Notes: generated by a model not told the origin, from the sequence alone. 13,923 nucleotides of DNA from Bacillota bacterium (GCA_009781925.1 WQUU01000104.1:1-13923), one strand, 5' to 3'. Positions 5,560-12,815 are shown, numbered from the stretch's first letter. Made by a program: numbers and translations.

Positions 5560-7635
5560 ATGAAAAACGCAAAAAATAATTTGTTCAAAGATGCGCTCAA
5601 ACAGTCCTTCACCAAACTCAATCCCAAAACCCAGGTCAAGAATCCGGTCATGCTGGTGGTCTACATCGGCGCGATTCTCACGACGGCGCTGTACTTTTTC
5701 TCTCTGGGCGCGATCAGGGATGAAAACCCGGGCTATATCCTGGCCATCGCGCTGATCCTGTGGTTTACGGTGCTCTTTGCCAACTTCGCGGAGGCCATCG
5801 CCGAGAGCCGGGGCCGCGCTCAGGCGGACAGCCTGCGCAGCGCCCGGCGCGACGTCAAGGCCAAAAAGCTGAAATCGGCGCAAGACCATGAAAGCTACAC
5901 CGAAGTCCTCTCCAGCGCCCTCAAAAAGGGAGACATTGTCTTTGTCAGCGCCGGGGAGCAGATCCCCATGGACGGCGAGGTGATCGACGGCGCGGCCTCG
6001 GTGGATGAGAGCGCCATCACCGGCGAGTCCGCTCCGGTCATCCGGGAGAGCGGCGGCGACCGCAGCGCGGTCACCGGCGGCACATCGCTGGTCTCCGACT
6101 GGCTGGTCATCCGAGTTACGGCGGAGGCCGGAGAGAGTTTTCTCGACAAGATGATCGCCATGGTGGAGGGGGCCTCCCGAAAAAAAACCCCCAACGAGAT
6201 CGCCCTGCAGATGCTGCTGGTCACGCTGACGATCATTTTCCTGGTGGTCACGGCCACACTGCTGCCTTATACCGGCTTTGTGAGTAAACTGGTCGGCAGC
6301 GGCGCGGCGATTTCCGTCACCAATATCGTGGCCCTGCTGGTCTGCCTCGCGCCCACCACGATCGGCGCGCTGCTCTCCTCCATCGGCATCGCGGGCATGA
6401 GCCGCTTAAACCAGGCCAATGTCCTGGCCATGAGCGGGCGCGCCATCGAGGCCGCCGGCGATGTGGACGTCCTGCTGCTGGACAAGACGGGCACCATCAC
6501 CTTGGGCAACCGCCAGGCCAGCGAGTTTCTCCCCGTAACGGGGGTGAGCGAGGAGGATCTGGCCGATGCGGCGCAGCTCTCCTCCATCGCGGATGAGACC
6601 GCGGAGGGGCGCAGCATCGCCGTTTTGGCCAAACAGCGTTTTGGGATCCGCGGCCGGGACATGGGAAAATTGAACCCGAGTTTCATTGAGTTTTCGGCCA
6701 AAACGCGGATGAGCGGCATCGACTACACGAACGTTGTCAATGGCAAGCCGCGCGTGGAAGAGATCCGCAAGGGCGCGGCGGACGCGGTGAAGGCCTATGT
6801 GCTGCAAAAGAGAGGCGACTACCCGGAGGAGTGCGACGCCATTGTGCGGCGCATCGCGGGCCTGGGCGGCACCCCCCTGGTTGTGGCGCAGAACAGCCGG
6901 GTTCTGGGCGTCATCTATCTCAAAGACATCGTCAAAAACGGCGTGAAAGAGCGCTTTGAAGATTTGCGTAAGATGGGCATCAAGACCGTCATGATCACGG
7001 GCGACAACCCCATGACCGCCGCGGCCATCGCCGCCGAGGCCGGCGTCGATGATTTCCTGGCTGAGGCCACGCCCGAGGGCAAACTGACCCTCATCCGGGA
7101 CTATCAGGCCAAGGGGCATCTGGTCGCTATGACCGGTGACGGCACCAACGACGCTCCCGCCCTGGCCCAGGCCGACGTGGCCGTGGCCATGAACTCCGGC
7201 ACCCAGGCGGCCAAAGAGGCCGGAAACATGGTGGATCTGGACTCCAGTCCCACGAAGCTCATCGACATCGTGCGTATCGGAAAGCAGCTGCTCATGACCC
7301 GGGGCGCGCTCACGACCTTCAGCGTGGCCAACGACGTGGCAAAGTATTTTGCCATCATCCCCGTGCTGTTTTTCGGCATTTTCCCGCAATTGGCGGTGCT
7401 CAACTTCATGCGCCTGACTTCCGCCACCACGGCGATTCTCTCCGCTATCATATATAACGCGCTCATCATCATCGCGCTGATTCCCCTGGCGCTCAAAGGG
7501 GTCAAATACCGGGAACTGCCGGCGGGGAAGATGCTCTCGAGAAATCTGCTCAATTTTGGCCTCGGCGGGATCGTCTCGCCCTTTATCGCGATAAAATTGA
7601 TCGACATGCTTCTCACAGTCTGCGGGGTGAGGTAA
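5560..7635 (+). CDS. kdpB: KdpB, ATP-hydrolysing P-type ATPase subunit
   Basis: The catalytic subunit of the Kdp pump, 691 residues (E. coli 682). P-type ATPase signatures are complete: NFAEAIAESRGRAQADSLR in the M2 region from residue 75, the TGES actuator loop at 154-157, CLAPTTIGALLSSIGIAGMSRL in M4, the phosphorylation motif DKTGT with Asp308, KTRMSGID in the nucleotide domain, and GDGTNDAPAL with D527-D531 in the hinge. The Ser157 of TGES corresponds to the Ser162 that is phosphorylated to inhibit E. coli KdpB. The ATG at 5560 is preferred over an in-frame ATG at 5515 because it follows GAGG by 8 bases and avoids a 35-base overlap with kdpA. Its stop is one base before kdpC. Confidence 0.97.
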   Translation: MKNAKNNLFKDALKQSFTKLNPKTQVKNPVMLVVYIGAILTTALYFFSLGAIRDENPGYILAIALILWFTVLFANFAEAIAESRGRAQADSLRSARRDVKAKKLKSAQDHESYTEVLSSALKKGDIVFVSAGEQIPMDGEVIDGAASVDESAITGESAPVIRESGGDRSAVTGGTSLVSDWLVIRVTAEAGESFLDKMIAMVEGASRKKTPNEIALQMLLVTLTIIFLVVTATLLPYTGFVSKLVGSGAAISVTNIVALLVCLAPTTIGALLSSIGIAGMSRLNQANVLAMSGRAIEAAGDVDVLLLDKTGTITLGNRQASEFLPVTGVSEEDLADAAQLSSIADETAEGRSIAVLAKQRFGIRGRDMGKLNPSFIEFSAKTRMSGIDYTNVVNGKPRVEEIRKGAADAVKAYVLQKRGDYPEECDAIVRRIAGLGGTPLVVAQNSRVLGVIYLKDIVKNGVKERFEDLRKMGIKTVMITGDNPMTAAAIAAEAGVDDFLAEATPEGKLTLIRDYQAKGHLVAMTGDGTNDAPALAQADVAVAMNSGTQAAKEAGNMVDLDSSPTKLIDIVRIGKQLLMTRGALTTFSVANDVAKYFAIIPVLFFGIFPQLAVLNFMRLTSATTAILSAIIYNALIIIALIPLALKGVKYRELPAGKMLSRNLLNFGLGGIVSPFIAIKLIDMLLTVCGVR

Positions 7636-7636
7636 G

Positions 7637-8206
7637 ATGAAAACTTTTCTCAGACAGCTCCGTCCGGCCCTTCTCATTCTGCTCGCAATGATCCTGCTCT
7701 GCGGCGTGATCTATACGGGCGTCATGACCGGCGTCGCCCAGCTTGTTTTCCCGAATCAGGCCAACGGCAGCGTCATCACCGTCACGCTGGCGGACGGGAC
7801 GAAGAAGGAATACGGCTCCGCTCTGATCGCCCAGGAGTTCATAGACCCGAAGTATCTCATCGGGCGGCCGATGGCGGTATCCAACCTCGGCCCCAACTCC
7901 GCAGAGCAGGCAAAGCTGGTACAGCAGCGGATCGACTGGTGGCGCAGCTTTGACCCGGCGAACACCGCCGACATCCCCGCCGAGCTCGTGACCGCCTCCG
8001 GCAGCGGCGTGGATCCCAACATCTCTCCGGCGGCGGCTTCCTTCCAGGCGGCCCGCATCGCAAACGCCAGGGGCATGACCGTGGAGGCGGTTCAGGCTAT
8101 CATCGACAGATATACGACGGGCCGCTTTCTGGGCTTTATCGGCGAGCCGGTGGTCAATGTGCTGAAAGTGAATCTCGCGTTGGACGGGGTGATTTTAGAT
8201 GGATGA
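7637..8206 (+). CDS. kdpC: KdpC, accessory subunit of the Kdp ATPase
   Basis: A 189-residue protein with one N-terminal membrane helix (about residues 11-33) and an outward-facing soluble domain, as in all KdpC. The family signature IPAELVTASGSGVDPNISPAAASFQAARIA spans about 113-142, and FIGEPVVNVLKVNLALD closes the chain. KdpC holds KdpA and KdpB together and assists ATP/K+ coupling. The loop usually written GRPSA...GGSNLGPTNP is shorter here, going directly from IGRPMAV to SNLGPNS at 75-88. The ATG follows the kdpB stop by a single base and the 3' end overlaps the kdpD start by eight bases, so it is embedded in the operon. Confidence 0.95.
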   Translation: MKTFLRQLRPALLILLAMILLCGVIYTGVMTGVAQLVFPNQANGSVITVTLADGTKKEYGSALIAQEFIDPKYLIGRPMAVSNLGPNSAEQAKLVQQRIDWWRSFDPANTADIPAELVTASGSGVDPNISPAAASFQAARIANARGMTVEAVQAIIDRYTTGRFLGFIGEPVVNVLKVNLALDGVILDG

Positions 8207-10862
8207 ACAGCGGCCCGACCCCGAGGGGCTTCTTGACGAGCTGGCCGAGAGTGAAAAACAGAGCGGCAAACTCAAAATCTTCTTTGGCTATGCGGCGGGT
8301 GTGGGAAAGACCTATGCCATGCTGGACGAGGCCCAGGAGCTCTATAAAAATGGAGTGGACGTCCTCGCGGGTTATATCGAGCCCCATACCCGCCCCGAGA
8401 CGCTGCGTCTGCTGGCGGGCCTGCCCGCGCTGCCGCCCAAAATCGTCAATTACAAAAACATAGAGCTCAGGGAGTTCGACCTGGACGCGGCTCTGCAGCG
8501 GAGGCCGGCGCTCATTCTGGTCGATGAACTCGCGCATACAAATGCCCCCGGCTCCCGCAACAAAAAGCGCTATCAGGATGTGGAGGAACTCCTGAACGCC
8601 GGCATTGACGTCTATACGACAGTCAACGTGCAGCATATCGAGAGCCTGAACAACATCGTCAGCGACTTCACCGGGGTCAACGTGAGCGAGACCGTGCCGG
8701 ACACCGTCTTTGACCGCGCCGATCAGGTGAGGATCGTGGACGTCGTGCCCGATGAACTCCTCCGCCGCTTTGAGGAGGGCAAGGTCTACCGCCCGGAGCG
8801 CGCCGCGACGGCTATGGACAACTTTTTTTCAAAAGAGAACCTCCGGCTGCTCCGGGAGGCCGCCGTCCGCAAGGCCACCGACCGGATCACCCACGACAAC
8901 CAAACTGTCCGGCAGCAGTCCGAAAAGGGGACAAATTCCAAACTGATGGTCTGTGTGGGCCCCACGCCGAGCTCCGCAAGGTGTATCCGCTGGGCCGCCC
9001 GCATGGCGGAGGCGTTTTTTATCCCCTGGGTTGCGGTCTATGTGGAGACCATCGACCAGGACGACCTGAGCGAGGAACAAAAGAAATACAAACAGGAGAA
9101 CATCGCCCTGGCCGAGCGGCTGGGCGCCGAAATTCTGACCCTCTCCGGCGTGGATGTGGTCACGGTGATCGCCGAGTACGCCAAGCTTTCCGGCATTACC
9201 AATATTGTAATCGGCAAATCCAGAAAAAAGCGCTGGCTGAAGCCGTACTTTGAGGATCGCCTGCTGGCGCAGCTGCCAAACATCGAGATCCACATCATGC
9301 CGGACAGCGCGGGCGAGAATGAAAACGCCCCGCGGAGCGCCAGAAGCAGAAAAATCAATTTTTCCTGGGAGGACACGCTGAAATCTTTGGCGCTGCTGGT
9401 TCTGGCCACGGGGCTGTCATTCGTGCTGCGGGCGTTGGGTGTTGGCGACCAGAACGTCATCATGGTCTACATCCTCTCCGTGCTCATCATCTCCCGTGTC
9501 ACCAGGGGGAACGTCTATGGCATTCTGTCCGCCGTCCTCAGTGTGCTGGCCTTCAACTACTTTTTCACAGATCCGGTCTTTTCTTTTAACGCCTACACGC
9601 CCGGCTATCCGATCACCTTTCTCATCATGCTGCTGGCGGCCCTCATCACCAGCACCATGACCACGCGGGTGAAAACCCAGGCGAAACTGGCCGTCCGGCG
9701 GGAACAGCGCACGGAAAAGCTCTATGAGATCAACCGCAAGCTCCTGGCCACCCGGGGCACGCAGAATATCGTAAATCTGATCAACGACTACATCGTCAAA
9801 ATCTTTAGGCGCTCCGTGATTTTCTACACCGACCCCGCAAATCAGGAGAACGGGACCCTCTTAAATATGGAGGGGGAGAGTTCGGAATTTCTCCACAGCG
9901 ACAGCGAGAAGGCAGTCGCGGAGTGGAGCTACGCCAATCAAAAAAATGCCGGCGCCGGGACTGACACGCTCATGGGCGCGGGCGCGTTCTACATGCCGGT
10001 GGTGTCCCAGGGAAAGTCGTTGGGCGTCATCGGCCTCTCCTGCGAGCACGGAAAACCCAGCACCAACAGCAAGTTTCTCCTGCAGCTCATCGTCTCCCAG
10101 GCCGCTATGGCGCTGGAGCGGCAGAGCCTCTCCGACGCCCAGCGCAGGGCTACCGTATCCACCGAGCGGGAGAAGATGCGCGCGAATCTCTTGCGCGCCA
10201 TCTCCCACGACCTGCGCACTCCCCTCACGGGGATTCTGGGCGCGAGCTCGGCCATCCTCGAAAATGAGAACCTCCCCGAGGCGGAAAAGGAAAAACTGCT
10301 CCTGAGCATCAAGGACGACTCCGGCTGGCTGATTCGCATGGTGGAGAACCTGCTGTCCGTGACCCGCATCAGCGACGGCGGCGCCAATCTGGTGAAGTCT
10401 TCCGAGGCGGTGGAGGAGATCATCTCCGAGTCCGTGAGCCGCATCCGCCAGAGATTCCCGGACGCGAATATCGCGGTTCACGTGCCGGAGGAAGTGCTGC
10501 TCGTGCCCATGGACGGCATGCTGATCGAACAGGTTTTGCTGAACCTGATTGAAAACGCCATCAAGCACAATAAGCGGGGCGCCGCCATCAATCTGCGCGT
10601 AAAGAGGCGGGAGGATCGGGTCTTATTTGAGGTCGAGGACTTCGGTGACGGCATTCCGCCCGAGGATCTGCCGCACCTGTTCGACGGCTTTGCCGGTCAA
10701 AAGCCCCGTCCGGACTCCTCCCGGGGTCTCGGCATCGGGCTGTCCATCTGTAAATCCATCATCGACGCCCACGGCGGAAAGATTTTCGCGGCGAACAACA
10801 AGGAGGGCGGGGCGACCTTCAGCTTCTATTTGCCGCTCCCGGGAGGGCGCGGGGATGCATAA
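8199..10862 (+). CDS. kdpD: KdpD, sensor histidine kinase for K+ limitation / osmotic stress
   Basis: A full-length 887-residue sensor kinase (E. coli 894). In order: an N-terminal KdpD domain with Walker A GYAAGVGKT (30-38) and Walker B-like ALILVDEL (104-111); a universal-stress-protein-like domain from about 247 to 368; four closely spaced membrane helices around 393-490; a GAF-like region about 510-645; the dimerisation domain with phospho-acceptor His670 in AISHDLRTPLTGIL; and an ATPase domain with NLIENAIKHN, DFGDGIPPEDLPHLFDGF and SRGLGIGLSICKSI. It phosphorylates KdpE when K+ is scarce. In some Firmicutes the USP-like domain binds cyclic di-AMP; the S. aureus-type SXS/FTAXY motif is only loosely matched here (PSSAR ... 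WVAVY), so this is not predicted. Start at 8199 lies inside the end of kdpC; the 3' end overlaps kdpE by eight bases. Confidence 0.96.
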   Translation: MDEQRPDPEGLLDELAESEKQSGKLKIFFGYAAGVGKTYAMLDEAQELYKNGVDVLAGYIEPHTRPETLRLLAGLPALPPKIVNYKNIELREFDLDAALQRRPALILVDELAHTNAPGSRNKKRYQDVEELLNAGIDVYTTVNVQHIESLNNIVSDFTGVNVSETVPDTVFDRADQVRIVDVVPDELLRRFEEGKVYRPERAATAMDNFFSKENLRLLREAAVRKATDRITHDNQTVRQQSEKGTNSKLMVCVGPTPSSARCIRWAARMAEAFFIPWVAVYVETIDQDDLSEEQKKYKQENIALAERLGAEILTLSGVDVVTVIAEYAKLSGITNIVIGKSRKKRWLKPYFEDRLLAQLPNIEIHIMPDSAGENENAPRSARSRKINFSWEDTLKSLALLVLATGLSFVLRALGVGDQNVIMVYILSVLIISRVTRGNVYGILSAVLSVLAFNYFFTDPVFSFNAYTPGYPITFLIMLLAALITSTMTTRVKTQAKLAVRREQRTEKLYEINRKLLATRGTQNIVNLINDYIVKIFRRSVIFYTDPANQENGTLLNMEGESSEFLHSDSEKAVAEWSYANQKNAGAGTDTLMGAGAFYMPVVSQGKSLGVIGLSCEHGKPSTNSKFLLQLIVSQAAMALERQSLSDAQRRATVSTEREKMRANLLRAISHDLRTPLTGILGASSAILENENLPEAEKEKLLLSIKDDSGWLIRMVENLLSVTRISDGGANLVKSSEAVEEIISESVSRIRQRFPDANIAVHVPEEVLLVPMDGMLIEQVLLNLIENAIKHNKRGAAINLRVKRREDRVLFEVEDFGDGIPPEDLPHLFDGFAGQKPRPDSSRGLGIGLSICKSIIDAHGGKIFAANNKEGGATFSFYLPLPGGRGDA

Positions 10863-11544
10863 ACCGCTGATTTTGATTGTGGAGGACGAGGGCAGCATCA
10901 GCAATTTTATCGCCTCCATGTTAGCCTCCAATGGCTACCGCTTTGTCAAGGCCGAGACGGGACAGGAGGCGGCTGCGATGGCGGCCTCCCACATGCCCGA
11001 CCTGGCCCTCCTCGATCTGGGCCTGCCCGACGTCGATGGGATTGAGGTTCTAAAACAGCTGCGGGCCTGGTCTGACGTGCCGGTCATTGTCGTCTCCGCC
11101 CGGGGCCACGAACGGGAGAAGGTGGAAGCCCTTGACCTTGGCGCGGACGACTACATTACGAAGCCATTCGGCACCCATGAGCTGCTGGCCAGGATCCGCA
11201 CGGCCCTCCGCCACAGCCAGCGGCGCGGCGGAGCGGAACCGCTCAGCGCGTTCGTAGTCGGAGATCTGAAGGTGGACTATGATAAACGCCTTCTGTGGCT
11301 CGCAGGCAAGGAAGTCCACTTCACCCCCATCGAGTATAAAATTCTGGTGCTGCTCTCCCAGCACGCCGGCAAGGTTCTGACCCACGACTTTATCATCAAA
11401 GAGGTGTGGGGCCCCTACGCCAACGAGCACCAGGCGCTGCGCGTCAACATGGCCAACATCCGCCGGAAACTGGAGCAAAACCCCGCCGCGCCGCGGTATA
11501 TTTTGACCGAAGTCGGCGTGGGCTACCGGATCGCGGAGGAATAG
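10855..11544 (+). CDS. kdpE: KdpE, OmpR-family response regulator of the kdp operon
   Basis: A 229-residue regulator with a receiver domain and a winged-helix DNA-binding domain. Receiver residues are all in place: acidic E10-D11-E12, phospho-acceptor Asp54 in LLDLGLPDVDG, Ser81 in VVSARG and Lys103 in YITKPFG. The C-terminal half shows the OmpR/PhoB pattern LTHDFIIKEVWGPY ... LRVNMANIRRKLE ... YILTEVGVGYRIAEE. Phosphorylated by KdpD, it should activate kdpFABC; the 11-bp direct repeat at 3756-3772 is a candidate target. The ATG sits within the last codons of kdpD. It ends 12 bases from the convergent DUF6809-like gene, with no visible terminator between. Confidence 0.96.
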   Translation: MHKPLILIVEDEGSISNFIASMLASNGYRFVKAETGQEAAAMAASHMPDLALLDLGLPDVDGIEVLKQLRAWSDVPVIVVSARGHEREKVEALDLGADDYITKPFGTHELLARIRTALRHSQRRGGAEPLSAFVVGDLKVDYDKRLLWLAGKEVHFTPIEYKILVLLSQHAGKVLTHDFIIKEVWGPYANEHQALRVNMANIRRKLEQNPAAPRYILTEVGVGYRIAEE

Positions 11545-11556
11545 GGGGCAGTTCTT

Positions 11557-11832
11557 TTACGGAAAAAGGAAGGTATCCAGCATGAACGCCGCGCCGAGCC
11601 GGAAGCCCTCGACGAAATGCTCCAGTTCGCTGAGGCACGACAGACTGCTCTCGGCCTCTATAAGCTCTGTGAGCAGCCGTTGCTGCTCCTCGTCCAAGAG
11701 GGAGAGCAGCTTTTCCTCGCGGTCTGAAATAGCCTCTACGCATTTCGTGAATTCCGGGACGCGTTCAAAGTGCTTTTCAAAGGGAATAATGTTGCCGTAA
11801 TACAGGGCTTCCAGGATATTGCCGTGGCGCAT
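11557..11832 (-). CDS. Small DUF6809-like protein, function unknown
   Basis: A 91-residue acidic, mostly helical protein with an N-terminal ILEALYYGNIIPFE segment, a central Glu-rich stretch (EEKLLSLLDEEQQRLL, likely coiled or helical hairpin) and a C-terminal LEHFVEGFRLGAAFMLDTFLF. The pattern LEELYYGNI-P-E ... EGFRLG is familiar from small clostridial proteins grouped as DUF6809, often found near mobile or phage-related genes; no biochemical function is known to me. The ATG at 11832 has AAAGGAAG about 8 bases upstream. It faces kdpE (convergent, 12-bp gap) and is divergent from the ribbon-helix-helix gene, whose product may repress it through the inverted repeat inside its promoter. Not part of the kdp system by strand. 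Confidence 0.7.
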   Translation of the reverse strand: MRHGNILEALYYGNIIPFEKHFERVPEFTKCVEAISDREEKLLSLLDEEQQRLLTELIEAESSLSCLSELEHFVEGFRLGAAFMLDTFLFP

Positions 11833-11869
11833 GGTGATGACTTCCTTTCATTAAATTTTGTACAGCTTT

Positions 11870-11898
11870 ATTATATAATAAACACGTACCCATATCAA
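11870..11898 (-). promoter_or_regulatory. Strong sigma-A promoter of the DUF6809-like gene
   Basis: On the minus strand TTGATA (11898-11893), a 17-base spacer and TATAAT (11875-11870), nearly consensus. One arm of the inverted repeat ACGTACCCAT falls in the spacer, so a protein bound there would block the promoter. Confidence 0.7.
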
Positions 11899-11933
11899 GC
11901 TCAATTGTGCCCAATCTTTGCAAATGGGTACGT
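11884..11933. repeat. 10-bp inverted repeat, candidate operator between divergent genes
   Basis: ACGTACCCAT (11884-11893) and ATGGGTACGT (11924-11933) are perfect inverted copies, 40 bp apart start to start. The right copy also forms the 10-bp palindrome GGTACGTACC (11927-11936). The left arm lies in the DUF6809-like promoter spacer and the right arm about 20 bp upstream of the -35 of the ribbon-helix-helix gene. This layout suits autoregulation by that protein; inference only. Confidence 0.5.
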
Positions 11934-11955
11934 ACCTATTTTATGCAATTTGCTG

Positions 11956-11984
11956 TTGCTGAACTTATATGACCGTGTTATACT
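11956..11984 (+). promoter_or_regulatory. Promoter of the ribbon-helix-helix gene
   Basis: TTGCTG (11956-11961), a 17-base spacer and TATACT (11979-11984). The start would be near 11991, leaving a short leader before GGGTGA and the ATG at 12016. Confidence 0.6.
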
Positions 11985-12015
11985 TGATCTATTAGTGTTA
12001 AAAATGGGTGATTCT

Positions 12016-12219
12016 ATGGCAACAACTGAAGCGCAAAAAAAAGCAACAGCAAAGTACAAGAAGAAAGCCTATGACCGTTTAGAAATTATTGTCCCCAAGG
12101 GCAAAAAGGCAGATTTACAGATCCACGCCGGGAGCAAAGGCGAGAGCCTGAACGGGTTTGTCAACCGGGCCATCGACGAGGCGGTCGCGCGGGATAACGG
12201 GGATGCGCCATCCGCGTAG
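12016..12219 (+). CDS. Small Arc/CopG-like ribbon-helix-helix protein
   Basis: A 67-residue protein, lysine-rich at the N-terminus. It has a predicted beta strand YDRLEIIVPKGKK (about 19-31), a first helix ADLQIHAGS, the turn KGES and a second helix LNGFVNRAIDEAVARD (45-60), the layout of Arc/CopG-type ribbon-helix-helix DNA-binding proteins. Close look-alikes with KAYD...VPKGKK...GESLNGF-NRAIDEA are common in Clostridia. These proteins are often repressors of their own promoter, some as antitoxins; no partner toxin is obvious here. The ATG at 12016 has GGGTGA just upstream; an in-frame ATG at 12004 lies about 13 bases from the predicted transcript start and has no ribosome site, and longer in-frame extensions would run antisense into the DUF6809-like gene. 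A two-way terminator follows. Confidence 0.75.
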   Translation: MATTEAQKKATAKYKKKAYDRLEIIVPKGKKADLQIHAGSKGESLNGFVNRAIDEAVARDNGDAPSA

Positions 12220-12254
12220 CTTGTAAAAAATCAACTCGGAGGTTGGTAAAAAGC

Positions 12255-12292
12255 AGAGCCGTCACCCCGACCGGTAACGGCTCTCATTTTTT
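12255..12292. terminator. Two-way intrinsic terminator after the ribbon-helix-helix gene
   Basis: AGAGCCGT (12255-12262) and ACGGCTCT (12277-12284) form a perfect 8-bp stem with further ACC/GGT pairing inside. Six T (12287-12292) follow on the plus strand; on the minus strand the stem is followed by GCTTTTT, so it can stop transcripts from both sides. Confidence 0.8.
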
Positions 12293-12373
12293 GAGTCCCT
12301 AAACCCAAACGGGCTAACCGTCACGAAAGGAGGTTACTGCCCTTGTGTCTTCACTATACCACAGCCGCGCGCA

Positions 12374-12398
12374 AAAATCAACCCGGAGGGTTGATTTT
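12374..12398. repeat. Perfect 11-bp hairpin AAAATCAACCC-GGA-GGGTTGATTTT
   Basis: An exact inverted repeat with a 3-base centre. The core CGGAGGG looks like a ribosome site hidden in the hairpin. A weaker version stands at 12227-12247 and a half copy at 12588-12597, on both sides of neighbouring elements. Confidence 0.7.
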
Positions 12399-12464
12399 CA
12401 GGGCAACAGCATGTACATATTTATACAAAATAATCTATAAAAATTGAATAAATATGCAATGTTT

Positions 12465-12491
12465 TGTAGGGGGCGATGCCTACATCGCCCC
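12465..12491 (+). repeat. Palindromic unit TGTAGGGGGCGATGCC, copy 1
   Basis: GGGGCGATG pairs with CATCGCCCC around a short centre (GGGGCGATGcctaCATCGCCCC). Same family as the inverse copy at 12520-12546 and related in layout to 3704-3738. Confidence 0.65.
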
Positions 12492-12519
12492 GTGCTTCAA
12501 GTAAATTGCATGTATGCCC

Positions 12520-12546
12520 GGGCCGATGTGGGCATCGGCCCCTACA
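12520..12546 (-). repeat. Palindromic unit TGTAGGGGCCGATGCC, copy 2 (inverse)
   Basis: GGGCCGATG pairs with CATCGGCCC around TGGG. On the minus strand it reads TGTAGGGGCCGATGCC..., differing from copy 1 at only a few compensated positions, so the hairpin is kept. Confidence 0.65.
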
Positions 12547-12658
12547 TTTTTCAATCGCAAAAAAGTAAATGCTGTTGCCCTTGCCCTGGTTGATTTTTTC
12601 TCGTAAATTTACGGTAAATTCTCAAAGTAAATTCCACAGTAGGTTTTTTTCTTTTCCC

Positions 12659-12687
12659 TTGACAACCGCACCCATTCATACTAAACT
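12659..12687 (+). promoter_or_regulatory. Promoter of the gcvT leader
   Basis: A perfect TTGACA (12659-12664), a 17-base spacer and TAAACT (12682-12687). Transcription from about 12694 would include the glycine riboswitch and end at the leader terminator or enter gcvT. Confidence 0.75.
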
Positions 12688-12724
12688 ATAACCGCGCCAA
12701 AAAAGAATATGGCGCCGGTTGAGG

Positions 12725-12815
12725 GATGCTGGAGACGCCGCTGGAAGCGGGGCCGAAGATGTAAGTCCGCGCTTTGTCGGGCGCGGTCGATACTTTCAGG
12801 TAAAAGGACAGCATC
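12725..12815 (+). promoter_or_regulatory. Glycine riboswitch, single aptamer
   Basis: The P1 stem pairs GATGCTG (12725-12731) with CAGCATC (12809-12815). Between them are the conserved glycine-aptamer segments: GGAGACGCC after the 5' arm, GGGGCCGAAGATGTAAGTCC, a closed CCGCGC/GCGCGG arm, and TTTCAGGTAAAAGGACAGC at the 3' side. Only one complete aptamer is present; many relatives have two in tandem. A short hairpin downstream (CTCTG 12835-12839 with CAGAG 12843-12847 region) may be the reduced partner ('ghost') seen in single-aptamer types, and another small hairpin lies upstream at 12691-12719. The gene controlled is gcvT, the classical target, where glycine usually turns expression on. Confidence 0.92.

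Larger units (their letters stand above)
12400..12581. mobile_element. MITE-like element: 13-bp inverted termini around two facing palindromic units
   Basis: AGGGCAACAGCAT (12400-12412) is repeated exactly in inverse orientation as ATGCTGTTGCCCT (12569-12581). Inside lie two units in opposite orientation, TGTAGGGGGCGATGCC...CATCGCCCC (12465-12491) and GGGCCGATG...CATCGGCCCCTACA (12520-12546), each itself palindromic. No transposase is encoded, so the element would be non-autonomous. A different view is two separate REP-type units that landed side by side. No clear target-site duplication was recognised. Confidence 0.5.
12220..12660. other. Repeat-rich intergenic stretch without a convincing gene
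   Basis: Between the ribbon-helix-helix gene and the gcv promoter I see no ORF worth calling. The stretch holds, in order: a degenerate hairpin around AATCAACTCGGAGGTTGG (12229-12246), the two-way terminator, a strong AAAGGAGG (12326-12333) followed only by tiny reading frames, a perfect hairpin at 12374-12398, a 182-bp inverted-repeat element (12400-12581), a further half copy GGTTGATTTT (12588-12597) and three GTAAATT repeats (12603-12633). Confidence 0.6.

Noticed and set aside
6406..7677. Minus-strand ORF of 423 codons
   Set aside because: Histidine/glycine-rich shadow of kdpB with no domain and no credible start.
11770..12015. Long N-terminal extension of the ribbon-helix-helix protein
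   Set aside because: It would run antisense into the DUF6809-like gene and across both promoters; the domain is complete from 12016.
12400..12640. CRISPR array
   Set aside because: Repeats are inverted and few, without regular spacers or nearby cas genes.
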